Below the pieces are notes generated by a model that was given only the letters and a program-made list of their open reading frames with translations, did not search any database and had not been told where the DNA came from. A program made the translations under genes and the position numbers. A stretch of DNA of 15,441 bases from Arthrobacter sp. (lineage in GTDB: Bacteria; Actinomycetota; Actinomycetes; Actinomycetales; Micrococcaceae), in the NCBI GenBank assembly GCA_025464925.1, contig JAODMS010000045.1, forward strand, positions 1-15,441, read 5' to 3'. Below are positions 1-7,118 of the stretch, one piece after another. Each line of letters starts with the position of its first letter. The first letter of the stretch is position 1.

Positions 1-1
1 C

Positions 2-112
2 GCCGAGCTCGAAGCCGAGCGCAAGGCCGGCATCTGGACCGAATCCGTCAGCGGACGCCGGGCCGTCAAGCCGGTCAAGGAGAGTGGACTGGGCGCAGCA
101 GATGACGAGTAA
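2..112 (+). CDS. obgE: GTPase ObgE/CgtA, C-terminal end (partial)
   Basis: Only the last 36 codons and the TAA stop are in the window; the gene runs off the left edge. The visible peptide contains AERKAGIWTESVSGRRAV and ends in an acidic GAADDE tail. Nothing of the GTPase domain is visible, so the call rests on the tail resembling the charged C-terminus of actinobacterial Obg proteins and on the usual actinobacterial order obgE-proB-proA. Obg is a ribosome-associated GTPase involved in large-subunit assembly and stress control. Its stop codon lies inside the first codons of proB, so the two are probably co-transcribed and translationally coupled. Confidence 0.7.
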   Translation, partial: AELEAERKAGIWTESVSGRRAVKPVKESGLGAADDE

Positions 113-1343
113 AACCGTCATCGTGCCGGGCACGGCGGGCAAGGCGGAACCCCCGGCAGCTGTCGGATCGGCTCCTGCGCTGGCCGTCCCGGACGGTCCA
201 GCCCCGCACCCTTCCGCCCGGAACTCCGCCGTCCCGGACCGCTCCGCGCTGTCCGGTGCCCGCCGGATTGTGGTGAAGGTCGGTTCGTCGTCCCTGACCA
301 GCATCAAGGGCGGCATCTCGGAAGAGGCCCTGACCGGCCTCGCCGATGCCCTGGCGCACAAGCGCAACGAAGGCGCCGAAATCATCCTGGTGTCCTCCGG
401 CGCCATCGCCGCCGGACTGGCCCCGCTCGGGCTGGAGAAGCGGCCCCGCGACCTCGCCACCCAGCAGGCCGCCGCGAGCGTGGGCCAGGGCCTCCTGATG
501 GCCCGCTACACCCACGCCTTCGGAGCCCACGGCGTCACCGTCAGCCAGGTGCTGCTGACTGCCGACGATTTCATGCGCCGCAGCCAACACACCAACGCCT
601 TCCGCGCCCTGGACCGGCTGCTGAACCTCGGCGTCGTGCCGGTGGTCAACGAAAACGACACCGTCGCCACGCACGAGATCCGCTTCGGCGACAATGACCG
701 GCTGGCGGCCCTCGTGGCGCACCTGGTCCGCGCCGACGCGCTGGTGCTGCTCTCCGACGTCGACTCCCTCTACGACGGGCCGCCCTCGCACGGCGCCCGG
801 CGGATCCCGCATGTCACGGGCCCGCACGACCTCGACGGGGTCTCCATCGGCAGCACCGGCAAGGCCGGAGTCGGCACCGGGGGAATGGCCACCAAGGTCG
901 AGGCGGCGATGATCGCCGCAGGCTCCGGCATCCACGCCCTCGTCACCTCGACCGGGAACGCCGCCGCGGCATTGGCCGGACACGACGTGGGAACCTGGTT
1001 CTCGGTCAGCGGCTCCCGCAAGCCGATCAGGCTTCTGTGGCTGGCGCACCTGGCGTCGGTGGAAGGCACTCTCGTGCTCGACGACGGTGCCGTGCAGGCC
1101 GTGCGCGACCGGCGCACCTCGCTGCTGCCCGCCGGCATCACCGCCGTAACCGGCTCCTTTGAAGCCGGCGACCCGGTGGAGATGGTCTCGACGGACGGCA
1201 CGGTGATCGCCCGCGGGCTGGTCAACTATGCCTCCGACGAACTCCCGCAGATGCTGGGCCGGTCCACCAAGGAGCTCGGCAAGGCGCTCGGCCGCGGATA
1301 TGACCGCGTGGTTGTTCATGTTGACGATCTGGTGCTGGTCTAA
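102..1343 (+). CDS. proB: Glutamate 5-kinase (proline biosynthesis)
   Basis: It phosphorylates L-glutamate with ATP to gamma-glutamyl phosphate, the first step of proline synthesis, in the cytoplasm. The 413-residue product has an amino acid kinase domain followed by a C-terminal PUA domain (about residues 310-405). Visible motifs are KVGSSSL (59-65), NENDTV (183-188), FGDND (195-199) and GTGGMATK (258-265), which line the ATP and glutamate sites in this family. The ATG at 102 overlaps the obgE stop. A GTG at 84 in the same frame would add six residues, but the AAGGAG at 78-83 abuts it, so neither start has ideal spacing. About 50 Ala/Pro-rich residues precede the first kinase strand, making the protein longer than the usual roughly 370 residues. 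A start further in, such as the GTG at 123, cannot be excluded. Feedback inhibition by proline is typical of the family. Confidence 0.95.
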   Translation: MTSKTVIVPGTAGKAEPPAAVGSAPALAVPDGPAPHPSARNSAVPDRSALSGARRIVVKVGSSSLTSIKGGISEEALTGLADALAHKRNEGAEIILVSSGAIAAGLAPLGLEKRPRDLATQQAAASVGQGLLMARYTHAFGAHGVTVSQVLLTADDFMRRSQHTNAFRALDRLLNLGVVPVVNENDTVATHEIRFGDNDRLAALVAHLVRADALVLLSDVDSLYDGPPSHGARRIPHVTGPHDLDGVSIGSTGKAGVGTGGMATKVEAAMIAAGSGIHALVTSTGNAAAALAGHDVGTWFSVSGSRKPIRLLWLAHLASVEGTLVLDDGAVQAVRDRRTSLLPAGITAVTGSFEAGDPVEMVSTDGTVIARGLVNYASDELPQMLGRSTKELGKALGRGYDRVVVHVDDLVLV

Positions 1344-1357
1344 GCCGGCCGCTCGCC

Positions 1358-1363
1358 TAAACT
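1358..1363 (+). promoter_or_regulatory. Putative -10 box of a leaderless proA promoter
   Basis: TAAACT fits the actinobacterial TANNNT -10 consensus and ends exactly six bases before the ATG of proA, so transcription would begin at or next to the A of the start codon. There is no Shine-Dalgarno-like sequence in the 26 bases between proB and proA. No convincing -35 box lies 17 bases upstream, which is common in actinobacterial promoters. Confidence 0.45.
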
Positions 1364-1369
1364 GGTGGC

Positions 1370-2767
1370 ATGACTGAGGCCTTGACCCCCCGCTCCGCCG
1401 TACTCGCCGACAAGCTGATTGCCGAAGGCCTGATCCCTGCGGACGGACCATCGGAGCGTGCCCGGGAAACCCCGGAGGCCCCGAACGCCGCGGAAGCGCC
1501 CGGCGAAGTCGACGTGCAGGCCGCCGTCCACGCGATTGCGGACCGTTCCCGCCACGCCGCCCGCCGGATGGCCCGCGCCAACCGCGCCTGGAAGGACCGT
1601 GGCCTGCGGGCCATTGCCGCCGCGCTGGTGGCGGGCAGCCGCCAGATCCTGGCAGCGAACGCCGAGGACGTTTCCGCGGGACGGGCCAACGGCACATCCG
1701 CGGCCCTGCTGGACCGGCTCACCCTCACGGACGCCCGGATCAAGGCCCTGGCCGGCGCCTTGGAAAACCTCGCCACCCTTCCCGATCCGGTGGGCAACGT
1801 GGTGCGCGGCCAGACCCTCCCCAACGGGCTGCGGCTGCGCCAGATCAATGTGCCGATGGGCGTCGTCGCCGCCATCTACGAGGCCCGGCCCAACGTCACG
1901 GTGGACATCGCCGGGTTGGGCCTTAAGAGCGGCAATGCCGTCATCCTGCGCGGCGGGACCGCCGCGGCCGCCACGAACGCCGCCCTGGTCACCATCCTCC
2001 GCGACGCGCTGGAGTCAGTGGGCCTGCCCGCCGACGCCGTGCAGACCGTGGACCAGTACGGCCGCGAAGGCGCAAACGTCCTGATGCGCGCCCGCGGCAA
2101 GGTGGATGTCCTGATACCCCGCGGCGGCCGCGACCTGATCCAGTCCGTCGTGAGGAACGCCGCGGTGCCGGTCATCGAGACGGGGGAGGGCAACGTCCAC
2201 ATCTTCCTCGACGCCTCCGCCAACGAGGAGATGGCCGTGGAAATCCTGCTGAACGCCAAGACCCAGCGTCCCAGCGTCTGCAACACCGTGGAAACCCTGC
2301 TGGTCCACTCCGGCTCCACCGTGCTGCCCGCCGTCGCCGCCGCCCTGCGCGCCGCCGGCGTGACCCTGCACACCGACGAGCGGGTCCGGGCGGCACTGCC
2401 GGCGTCCGTCGAGTCCGTCCCCGCGACGGAGGAGGACTGGGCCACCGAGTACATGGACCTGGACCTCGCCGTGGCCATGGTGGACAGCCTGGAGGACGCC
2501 GTCCGGCACATCCGCACCTGGTCGACCGGGCACACCGAGGCCATCCTGACCAACGACCTCGCCAACGCCGAGCGGTTCATCGCCGAGGTCGATTCGGCCG
2601 CCGTGATCGTGAATGCCTCCACACGGTTCACCGACGGCGGCGAACTGGGCCTGGGCGCCGAGGTGGGCATCTCGACCCAGAAGCTGCACGCCCGGGGCCC
2701 GATGGGACTCACTGAACTGACCACCACGAAGTGGATCGTCCAGGGCGAGGGCCAGATCAGGGCCTAG
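1370..2767 (+). CDS. proA: Gamma-glutamyl phosphate reductase (proline biosynthesis)
   Basis: It reduces gamma-glutamyl phosphate with NADPH to glutamate semialdehyde, which cyclises to pyrroline-5-carboxylate, and so takes the product of ProB directly. The 465-residue protein belongs to the aldehyde dehydrogenase superfamily. The catalytic cysteine is Cys304 in [11 protein letters not shown], and the nucleotide-binding part includes [19 protein letters not shown]. coli ProA has 417 residues with Cys255, so this protein carries about 48 extra N-terminal residues ahead of the first conserved helix ([20 protein letters not shown]). The ATG at 1370 is preferred because of the -10 box placed for leaderless transcription; GTG 1514 would give a family-sized protein. 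It lies 26 bp after proB. Confidence 0.95.
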   Translation: MTEALTPRSAVLADKLIAEGLIPADGPSERARETPEAPNAAEAPGEVDVQAAVHAIADRSRHAARRMARANRAWKDRGLRAIAAALVAGSRQILAANAEDVSAGRANGTSAALLDRLTLTDARIKALAGALENLATLPDPVGNVVRGQTLPNGLRLRQINVPMGVVAAIYEARPNVTVDIAGLGLKSGNAVILRGGTAAAATNAALVTILRDALESVGLPADAVQTVDQYGREGANVLMRARGKVDVLIPRGGRDLIQSVVRNAAVPVIETGEGNVHIFLDASANEEMAVEILLNAKTQRPSVCNTVETLLVHSGSTVLPAVAAALRAAGVTLHTDERVRAALPASVESVPATEEDWATEYMDLDLAVAMVDSLEDAVRHIRTWSTGHTEAILTNDLANAERFIAEVDSAAVIVNASTRFTDGGELGLGAEVGISTQKLHARGPMGLTELTTTKWIVQGEGQIRA

Positions 2768-2775
2768 CAACGCTG

Positions 2776-2781
2776 TAACAT
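2776..2781 (+). promoter_or_regulatory. Putative -10 box for the small membrane protein gene
   Basis: TAACAT, preceded directly by TG, lies nine bases after the proA stop and fits the actinobacterial -10 pattern. Transcription would start near 2788 and give a leader of about 60 bases that contains the hairpin at 2798-2817. No good -35 box is visible. Confidence 0.3.
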
Positions 2782-2797
2782 GGAACAGAAGTCCGGA

Positions 2798-2817
2798 ACG
2801 GCGGGGTCAACCGCCGT
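2798..2817 (+). other. Hairpin in the leader of the small membrane protein gene
   Basis: ACGGCGG and CCGCCGT form a perfect 7-bp stem around a 6-base loop. It is followed by an A-rich stretch rather than a T run, so it is not a standard terminator for the plus strand. It could stabilise the mRNA 5' end or partly end proA transcription. Confidence 0.4.
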
Positions 2818-2847
2818 CGAAAAATCTTGAAGTCACTAGGGGAGAAC

Positions 2848-3087
2848 ATGCTGTCGCAGCAGATCGCCACAATTGTCGCCGCCGCCGGCGAATCCGGCCA
2901 CGAGGAACTCGCGCCGCTCTGGGCCGAGCCGTGGGTCTTCGGGGTCTCGATTTTCGCGATCCTCCTCCTCATGATGTTCATCACGCTTTCCTACTCCAAC
3001 CTGGGCAGGCGCCACGAGGCCGTCGAGGAGCACTCGGATCCGCACCGCCAGCACCCGAACAAGCACGATCACGGCCAGGGCCACTAA
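2848..3087 (+). CDS. Small single-span membrane protein, His-rich C-terminus, function unknown
   Basis: The 79-residue protein starts at ATG 2848, three bases after a strong AGGGGAG ribosome binding site; the in-frame TTG at 2827 is far less likely. A short N-terminal segment (residues 1-29) is followed by one hydrophobic helix, [20 protein letters not shown] (about 30-49), and then a polar tail with His, Asp and Gln ending in NKHDHGQGH. There are nine His residues after the membrane span, which could bind a metal, but this is only inference. No enzyme motif is seen. It sits between proA and nadD, a position where I recall a short unnamed protein in related Arthrobacter genomes. The topology is uncertain: RR after the span suggests the C-terminus is cytoplasmic. 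Confidence 0.85.
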   Translation: MLSQQIATIVAAAGESGHEELAPLWAEPWVFGVSIFAILLLMMFITLSYSNLGRRHEAVEEHSDPHRQHPNKHDHGQGH

Positions 3088-3090
3088 TAT
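3085..3090 (+). promoter_or_regulatory. Putative -10 box just upstream of nadD
   Basis: TAATAT overlaps the TAA stop of the preceding small gene and ends ten bases before the nadD ATG. It would place the transcription start about three or four bases before the start codon, giving an almost leaderless mRNA. No Shine-Dalgarno sequence is seen in the 13-base gap. A clear -35 box is lacking. Confidence 0.35.
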
Positions 3091-3100
3091 TTCCGCCACC

Positions 3101-3799
3101 ATGAAGCAGCACGGCGCCAAGCGCCGGGTGCGTCTAGGGGTAATGGGCGGCACGTTCGACCCCATCCACCACGGACACCTTGTCGCAGCCAGTGAGGTTG
3201 CGGCGGAGTTCGATCTGGACGAAGTCGTGTTTGTGCCCACCGGCCAGCCGTGGCAGAAGATGAGCAAGAAGGTCAGCGAGGCGGAGCACCGGTACCTCAT
3301 GACCGTCATCGCCACGGCCTCTAACCCCCGGTTCACCGTCAGCCGGGTGGACGTGGACCGGCCGGGGCCGACCTACACCATCGACACGCTGCGTGACCTG
3401 CGCACCCTGCGGCCCGACGCCGATCTGTTTTTCATCACCGGCGCGGACGCCCTGGCCCAGATCCTGTCCTGGAAAGACATCAACGAGCTCTGGTCCCTGG
3501 CGCACTTTGTTGGAGTCACCCGGCCCGGCCACGTGCTGGACGGCATGGGCCGCAAGGACGTCAGCCTGCTCGAAGTCCCGGCCATGGCAATCTCCTCCAC
3601 GGACTGCCGCGCCCGCGTGGCTGCCGGCAATCCCGTCTGGTACCTCGTGCCCGACGGTGTGGTCCAGTACATCGCGAAGTACGGACTGTACGACGGCGAC
3701 CCGGACCCCGCGGACGACGCATCGGGAATTGAAGCAGAGAACGAAGCGGCCCGGTACATGCGGTCCGCCGAAATAAGCCAACCAGCCAGCACTGAGTGA
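3101..3799 (+). CDS. nadD: Nicotinate-nucleotide adenylyltransferase
   Basis: It transfers AMP from ATP to nicotinate mononucleotide, giving deamido-NAD, an essential step in NAD synthesis. The 232-residue protein shows the nucleotidyltransferase signature [11 protein letters not shown] at residues 16-26 and the second signature ISSTDCR at 164-170, followed by the typical [11 protein letters not shown] ending of the fold. After about residue 195 there is an acidic, probably disordered extension of some 35 residues ([16 protein letters not shown]...), longer than in most NadD proteins. It starts 13 bp after the small membrane protein gene and ends seven bases before the next ATG, so it probably shares a transcript with the following gene. 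Confidence 0.95.
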   Translation: MKQHGAKRRVRLGVMGGTFDPIHHGHLVAASEVAAEFDLDEVVFVPTGQPWQKMSKKVSEAEHRYLMTVIATASNPRFTVSRVDVDRPGPTYTIDTLRDLRTLRPDADLFFITGADALAQILSWKDINELWSLAHFVGVTRPGHVLDGMGRKDVSLLEVPAMAISSTDCRARVAAGNPVWYLVPDGVVQYIAKYGLYDGDPDPADDASGIEAENEAARYMRSAEISQPASTE

Positions 3800-3806
3800 G
3801 TTTGGA

Positions 3807-5204
3807 ATGAGTCAGGAACAGCCACCCGTCCGCAGCCGCCGCGAATTGCGGCAGGCTCGGGATGAACGCCTGGAAGCGGGCCAGGAGTCCGGTACCGCGG
3901 CTCCCGGCGCGGTTGGTCCTGCCTCAAACCCGGAGTCCCCGAAGACTGCGGCCGCCAAGCCGGCAGCCAAGGCGGACCCGGGCGAACCCACCGCCGCAGA
4001 AATCACCGGACGCAGCCGACGGGTGGCCGACGGGCCGGTGGATTCTGTCCGGACGCCGGCCGGGACCCAGCGGTCCTCGCAGGTCCGCGCCCGGGACCGG
4101 GCTGCGCTCCGCACAATCAAGGAACTCGCCGAAAAAGAAGGCCAGCTCGCAGGCGGCGGCCCGCCCACCCGGCGCCAGCTGAGGCTGCTGCAGCTGGCGG
4201 CGGAAACCGCCCCGGCCACGTCGGCCAACCTGATCGTTCCCGCGTCGCCGCGGACCCGGGCCAACCCGGTGGTCGGCCAGCCGGGCGCCAACCCGGGGGC
4301 GAAGCCCGCCGGCACCCCTGCTCCCGGGAAGGGCCCGGCACCGAAGGATTCGGCCGCCAAGGTATCGGCACCGGGTAAGGACTCCACGGAAAACGCCGCC
4401 GGCAAGGCCGCTCCGGCTTCCGCCAGCGGCCCGAAGGGCACCGCTCCGGGCTCGGACACCGGCGCTTCCGGTCCCGGCGGCCAACTCCCCGACGGGATGA
4501 CGGTCGAGCAGGCCCTCGCCGCCCGCGAACTGCTGGCCCAGCAGGCACACAACCAGCTGGCCAAGATGGAACACATCGCGGCCAACGACCCCGACGCCGT
4601 CGATCCTGACGTCCTGGCAGAGCAGATCGCACTGGCCGAACGGGCCGCGGTGCTGAACCGGCGTGCCGCCGCGAAGCAGAAGCTGGCCGAACAAAACAAC
4701 CCTGCGCCGCCGCGGAACGACCCCTCCGCCGCGAGCAACCTGGCCATGGTCACCCCTTTGGAATTCGAGCAAGTCCCCGGCGTGGAGCGGCCTGTCATGA
4801 AGCGCCCTGCCACGTCGTACGTTCCGGTCGTCACCAACCCGGGCCCCCGGGTGGAAGACCCCCGGAAGTCCGGCAGCCGCCGTCCCGGGTCGTCCCGGCA
4901 ACGCTCAGTTCCGGCGACCGGCCGGGCCGGTGTGCTCGCCCGCGCCGAAGCTGCCGCCAAGGGCACCGCCACGCGCACCGGTCCCGCAGGGCGGCCCGCC
5001 GCGGCGCCGGAGTCGGAAGAAGAGTTCGCCGGGAGGACCCCGGTGGCTGCAAACTCCGCCTATGGCCTGGATCCCCTCGACGCGGCCACGGCCGGGCTCG
5101 ATCGGGCCCGCCGCCTCCGAATGCTGCAGCTGGGCGTGCTGGCCCTGGGCATCCTTGCCCTGATCGCCGGCATCACGCTGATCATCACCGGCCTCGCCGG
5201 CTAG
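3807..5204 (+). CDS. Ala/Pro-rich protein with C-terminal membrane anchor, function unknown
   Basis: I do not recognise a named family. The 465-residue protein opens with a basic SRRELRQARDERLEAG segment (about 9-24). A long low-complexity stretch rich in Ala, Pro, Gly and Lys follows. It then has a charged region likely to form helices (about 229-297, MTVEQALAARELLAQQAHN onward), a second Pro/Arg-rich linker, and finally a single hydrophobic helix in residues 440-465, LGVLALGILALIAGITLIIT, ending within a few residues of the C-terminus. This is a tail-anchored layout that would leave about 435 residues in the cytoplasm. It starts seven bases after the nadD stop with only a weak ribosome binding site, so coupled translation is likely. 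The position between nadD and rsfS suggests a conserved cluster member, but no function can be deduced. Codon use matches its neighbours, so it is a real gene. Confidence 0.85.
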   Translation: MSQEQPPVRSRRELRQARDERLEAGQESGTAAPGAVGPASNPESPKTAAAKPAAKADPGEPTAAEITGRSRRVADGPVDSVRTPAGTQRSSQVRARDRAALRTIKELAEKEGQLAGGGPPTRRQLRLLQLAAETAPATSANLIVPASPRTRANPVVGQPGANPGAKPAGTPAPGKGPAPKDSAAKVSAPGKDSTENAAGKAAPASASGPKGTAPGSDTGASGPGGQLPDGMTVEQALAARELLAQQAHNQLAKMEHIAANDPDAVDPDVLAEQIALAERAAVLNRRAAAKQKLAEQNNPAPPRNDPSAASNLAMVTPLEFEQVPGVERPVMKRPATSYVPVVTNPGPRVEDPRKSGSRRPGSSRQRSVPATGRAGVLARAEAAAKGTATRTGPAGRPAAAPESEEEFAGRTPVAANSAYGLDPLDAATAGLDRARRLRMLQLGVLALGILALIAGITLIITGLAG

Positions 5205-5285
5205 TGCCGGTCCTCGCCCGGAGCCTCAGCCCTATTGCGCATCAAAGCTTTTCCACCCCAAAGATTTCACCCAACAAGGAGTCCC

Positions 5286-5687
5286 GTGACTGCAACAGAA
5301 TCATCCATCGCCACAGCCCGCCACGCAGCCCGCGCTGCCTCGGAGAAACTCGCCGATGACATCGTGGCGCTGGACGTCAGCGAACGCCTGGCCCTGGCCG
5401 ACGTCTTCCTGATTGCCTCGGCCCCCTCCGAGCGCCAGGTCAACGCGATCGTGGACGGCATCGAGGAAGAGCTCACCAAGTTCGGCCTCAAACCGACCCG
5501 CCGTGAAGGACGCTCCGGGGGACGCTGGGTCCTGCTGGACTACTCGGACATCGTCATCCACGTCCAGCACGAGGAAGACCGCGTGTTCTACGCACTTGAG
5601 CGCCTGTGGAAGGACTGCCCCGTGGTGGACCTGCAGCTGGGCGACGACGCATCCGCCAAGGCCGCCGTCGCCTCCGACTCGGAGTAG
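5286..5687 (+). CDS. rsfS: Ribosome silencing factor RsfS
   Basis: RsfS binds ribosomal protein L14 on the large subunit and blocks joining to the small subunit when nutrients are short. The 133-residue protein carries the full domain: LALADVFLIASAPSERQV, then REGRSGGRWVLLDYSDIVIH, then EEDRVFYALERLW. The GTG start at 5286 is chosen because AAGGAG lies four bases upstream and the family alignment begins soon after. The longer in-frame opening from 5235 has no ribosome binding site and low-quality sequence. It follows the membrane-anchored protein by 81 bp. nadD and rsfS are near neighbours in many bacteria. Mycobacteria have a phosphatase gene next, but here tRNA genes follow. Confidence 0.95.
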   Translation: MTATESSIATARHAARAASEKLADDIVALDVSERLALADVFLIASAPSERQVNAIVDGIEEELTKFGLKPTRREGRSGGRWVLLDYSDIVIHVQHEEDRVFYALERLWKDCPVVDLQLGDDASAKAAVASDSE

Positions 5688-5731
5688 CCCCGCTGCCGAG
5701 CGTCCAGCCGAAAAGCGCGAATATGCCCGAT

Positions 5732-5761
5732 TTGGAATTTTCCGAAAGGCTGTTCTAAGAT
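5732..5761 (+). promoter_or_regulatory. Promoter of the first tRNA-Ala gene
   Basis: A -35 box TTGGAA (5732-5737) and a -10 box TAAGAT (5756-5761) are separated by 18 bases, in an AT-richer pocket between rsfS and the tRNA. Transcription would start near 5768 and give a precursor with a 5' leader of about 74 bases, to be removed by RNase P. Confidence 0.5.
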
Positions 5762-5835
5762 ATTTGAGTTGCTTCGGAGAGATCCGGACAAAGTACCGGA
5801 GCCGGAAGCGTAAGCCGACGGGGCCGGAGCAGCGA

Positions 5836-5917
5836 AAATTCGGGGCTGTGGCGCAGCTGGTAGCGCACCTGCATGGCATGCAGGGGGTCAGGGGTTCGAG
5901 TCCCCTCAGCTCCACCG
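5836..5917 (+). repeat. First copy of an 82-bp perfect direct repeat
   Basis: The sequence is identical to 6086-6167. It covers the complete tRNA-Ala gene plus six bases before it (AAATTC) and three bases after it (CCG). Sequence beyond these edges is unrelated between the copies. Confidence 0.95.
5842..5914 (+). tRNA. tRNA-Ala (anticodon GGC), copy 1
   Basis: The 73-base cloverleaf is complete. The acceptor stem GGGGCTG/CAGCTCC contains the G3:U70 wobble pair that alanyl-tRNA synthetase recognises. The D stem is GCGC/GCGC, the anticodon stem is CCTGC/GCAGG with loop ATGGCAT (anticodon GGC), the variable loop has five bases, and the T stem is AGGGG/CCCCT with loop TTCGAGT. The discriminator base is A. 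CCA is not fully encoded (CC followed by G), so it must be finished by the tRNA nucleotidyltransferase. It reads GCC and GCU codons; GCC is the most used Ala codon in most genes of this window. Confidence 0.98.
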
Positions 5918-5920
5918 GAT

Positions 5921-5956
5921 AATCCGCCGGGATCTATTGATCCCGGCGGATTTTTT
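5921..5956 (+). terminator. Intrinsic terminator after tRNA-Ala copy 1
   Basis: A perfect 14-bp stem, AATCCGCCGGGATC with its exact complement at 5939-5952, closes a TATT loop and ends in a run of six T. It begins seven bases after the tRNA, so the first tRNA is probably transcribed alone. Confidence 0.93.
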
Positions 5957-6085
5957 CTGCTGTCTTTCCGGAGCTACCTTCCGGCCGGCCAAACATTATT
6001 TTCGGCCAGGGTTTCCGATTCGCGTCGCGCGGAATTGTGGTTTAAGCTAATCAGGTTGCTTGCGGGAAGATGCTTCTTCGCCAGT

Positions 6086-6167
6086 AAATTCGGGGCTGTG
6101 GCGCAGCTGGTAGCGCACCTGCATGGCATGCAGGGGGTCAGGGGTTCGAGTCCCCTCAGCTCCACCG
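6086..6167 (+). repeat. Second copy of the 82-bp perfect direct repeat
   Basis: It is identical to 5836-5917, exactly 250 bp downstream. The lack of any substitution indicates recent duplication or gene conversion between the tRNA copies. Confidence 0.95.
6092..6164 (+). tRNA. tRNA-Ala (anticodon GGC), copy 2
   Basis: It is identical base for base to the first tRNA-Ala, with the same GGC anticodon, G3:U70 pair and absence of an encoded CCA end. A TAAGCT box at 6043-6048 is a possible -10 element of its own promoter, resembling TAAGAT of the first copy, but no -35 box is convincing. Because copy 1 has a strong terminator, copy 2 probably needs its own promoter. Confidence 0.98.
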
Positions 6168-6209
6168 AAACCGCTAGAATAGGAAATTATCCTGGTTCTC
6201 GCGGTTTTT
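6168..6209 (+). terminator. Intrinsic terminator after tRNA-Ala copy 2
   Basis: AAACCGC (6168-6174) pairs with GCGGTTT (6201-6207). The stem continues inward with AGAA/TTCT and AGGA/TCCT, separated by small internal loops, around an AATTA loop, and ends in a T run at 6205-6209. It is unrelated in sequence to the terminator of copy 1. Confidence 0.8.
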
Positions 6210-6222
6210 CTTTGCTCGAAAT

Positions 6223-6228
6223 TATAGT
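6223..6228 (+). promoter_or_regulatory. Putative -10 box of the ABC transporter operon
   Basis: TATAGT is a near-consensus -10 box and would start transcription near 6235, about 26 bases before the ATG, leaving room for the AAGGA ribosome binding site at 6251-6255. No good -35 box is visible; that position falls within the preceding tRNA terminator. No riboswitch or attenuator fits in so short a leader. Confidence 0.45.
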
Positions 6229-6260
6229 TTCCCCTTCCGGCTCCACCACGAAGGACCATC

Positions 6261-7082
6261 ATGAAGCGCACACGACTTTCCGTTATCGGCCTGATTTCCG
6301 CTGCGGCACTGGCCTTGTCCGGCTGCGGCTCGACGTCCACGGCTCCGGCCAGCTCGGCGCCGGCGGCCGGCGCAGACACCTCTCTGAGTGATGTAAAGAG
6401 CGCAGGCGTGCTCAAGGTCGGCACGGAAGGCACCTATAAGCCTTTCTCTTTCCACGCCGACGGCAGCGGTGAACTGACCGGATATGACGTGGAAATCATC
6501 AAGGCTGTCGCCGGCAAGCTCGGCGTCGAGCCGAACTTCCAGGAAACGCAGTTCGACGCCCTCTTTGCCGGCCTGGAAGCCAAGAGGTTCGACGTCGTCG
6601 CCAACCAGGTTTCGATCACTGACGAACGCAAAGCGAAGTACGATTTCTCCACCCCCTACACCGTAAGCACGGGCGTAATCGTCACCAAGGCCGACGACAA
6701 CAGCATCACCTCGTTCGAAAGCCTCAAGGGCAAGACCACAGCGCAATCGCTGACGAGCAACTGGTACCAGGTGGCGCAAGAAAGCGGGGCCAACGTGCAG
6801 GCAGTCGAGGGATGGGCGCAGGCAATAACCCTGCTCAAGCAGGGGCGGGTCAACGCCACCATCAACGACAAGCTCACGTATCTGGACTACCAGAAGACTG
6901 CGCGGGACAGCAGCATCAAAAGTGCCGCCGAGACCACGGACAAGTCGCTGAGCGCCTTCGCGTTCCGCAAGGGCTCGACCAGTCTGGCCGAGGCTGTCAA
7001 TACGGCACTTGGCGAACTGCAGGCCGATGGCACCCTGACAGCTATTTCCCAGAAGTACTTCGACGCCGACGTCACGAAGTAG
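6261..7082 (+). CDS. tcyA: ABC transporter substrate-binding lipoprotein, probably cystine
   Basis: It would capture an amino acid outside the membrane and deliver it to the permease encoded next. The 273-residue protein has a lipoprotein signal peptide (basic MKRTR, hydrophobic core, lipobox LSGC with Cys22 as the lipid-modified residue), a short Ser/Ala-rich linker, and a type 3 solute-binding domain from about residue 40. Stretches such as GTEGTYKPFSFHADGSGELT, RFDVVANQVSITDERK and KYDFSTPYTVS, and the ending ADVTK, closely resemble the L-cystine-binding proteins TcyA/TcyJ as I remember them. The ATG is placed five bases after AAGGA. It is the first gene of a three-gene operon. Cystine is an inference from subunit resemblance; another polar amino acid remains possible. 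Confidence 0.85.
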   Translation: MKRTRLSVIGLISAAALALSGCGSTSTAPASSAPAAGADTSLSDVKSAGVLKVGTEGTYKPFSFHADGSGELTGYDVEIIKAVAGKLGVEPNFQETQFDALFAGLEAKRFDVVANQVSITDERKAKYDFSTPYTVSTGVIVTKADDNSITSFESLKGKTTAQSLTSNWYQVAQESGANVQAVEGWAQAITLLKQGRVNATINDKLTYLDYQKTARDSSIKSAAETTDKSLSAFAFRKGSTSLAEAVNTALGELQADGTLTAISQKYFDADVTK

Positions 7083-7118
7083 CGGGCGGGAGGCCCTCGA
7101 AGGACGCTGAGCCAGAGC

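Noticed and set aside
75..1697. 540-codon minus-strand open frame opposite proB and proA
   Set aside because: It is a shadow of the strong third-position GC bias of proB/proA, low-complexity Arg/Gly-rich, and matches no recognisable protein.
5235..5285. Longer rsfS starting at 5235
   Set aside because: It has no ribosome binding site and the extra residues are unlike the family; AAGGAG before GTG 5286 decides the start.
5413..6433. Several open frames on both strands crossing the two tRNA genes
   Set aside because: They read through tRNA, terminator and promoter sequence. The repeated peptides (such as GAVAQLVAHLHGMQGVRGSSPLSST) are just the translated tRNA.
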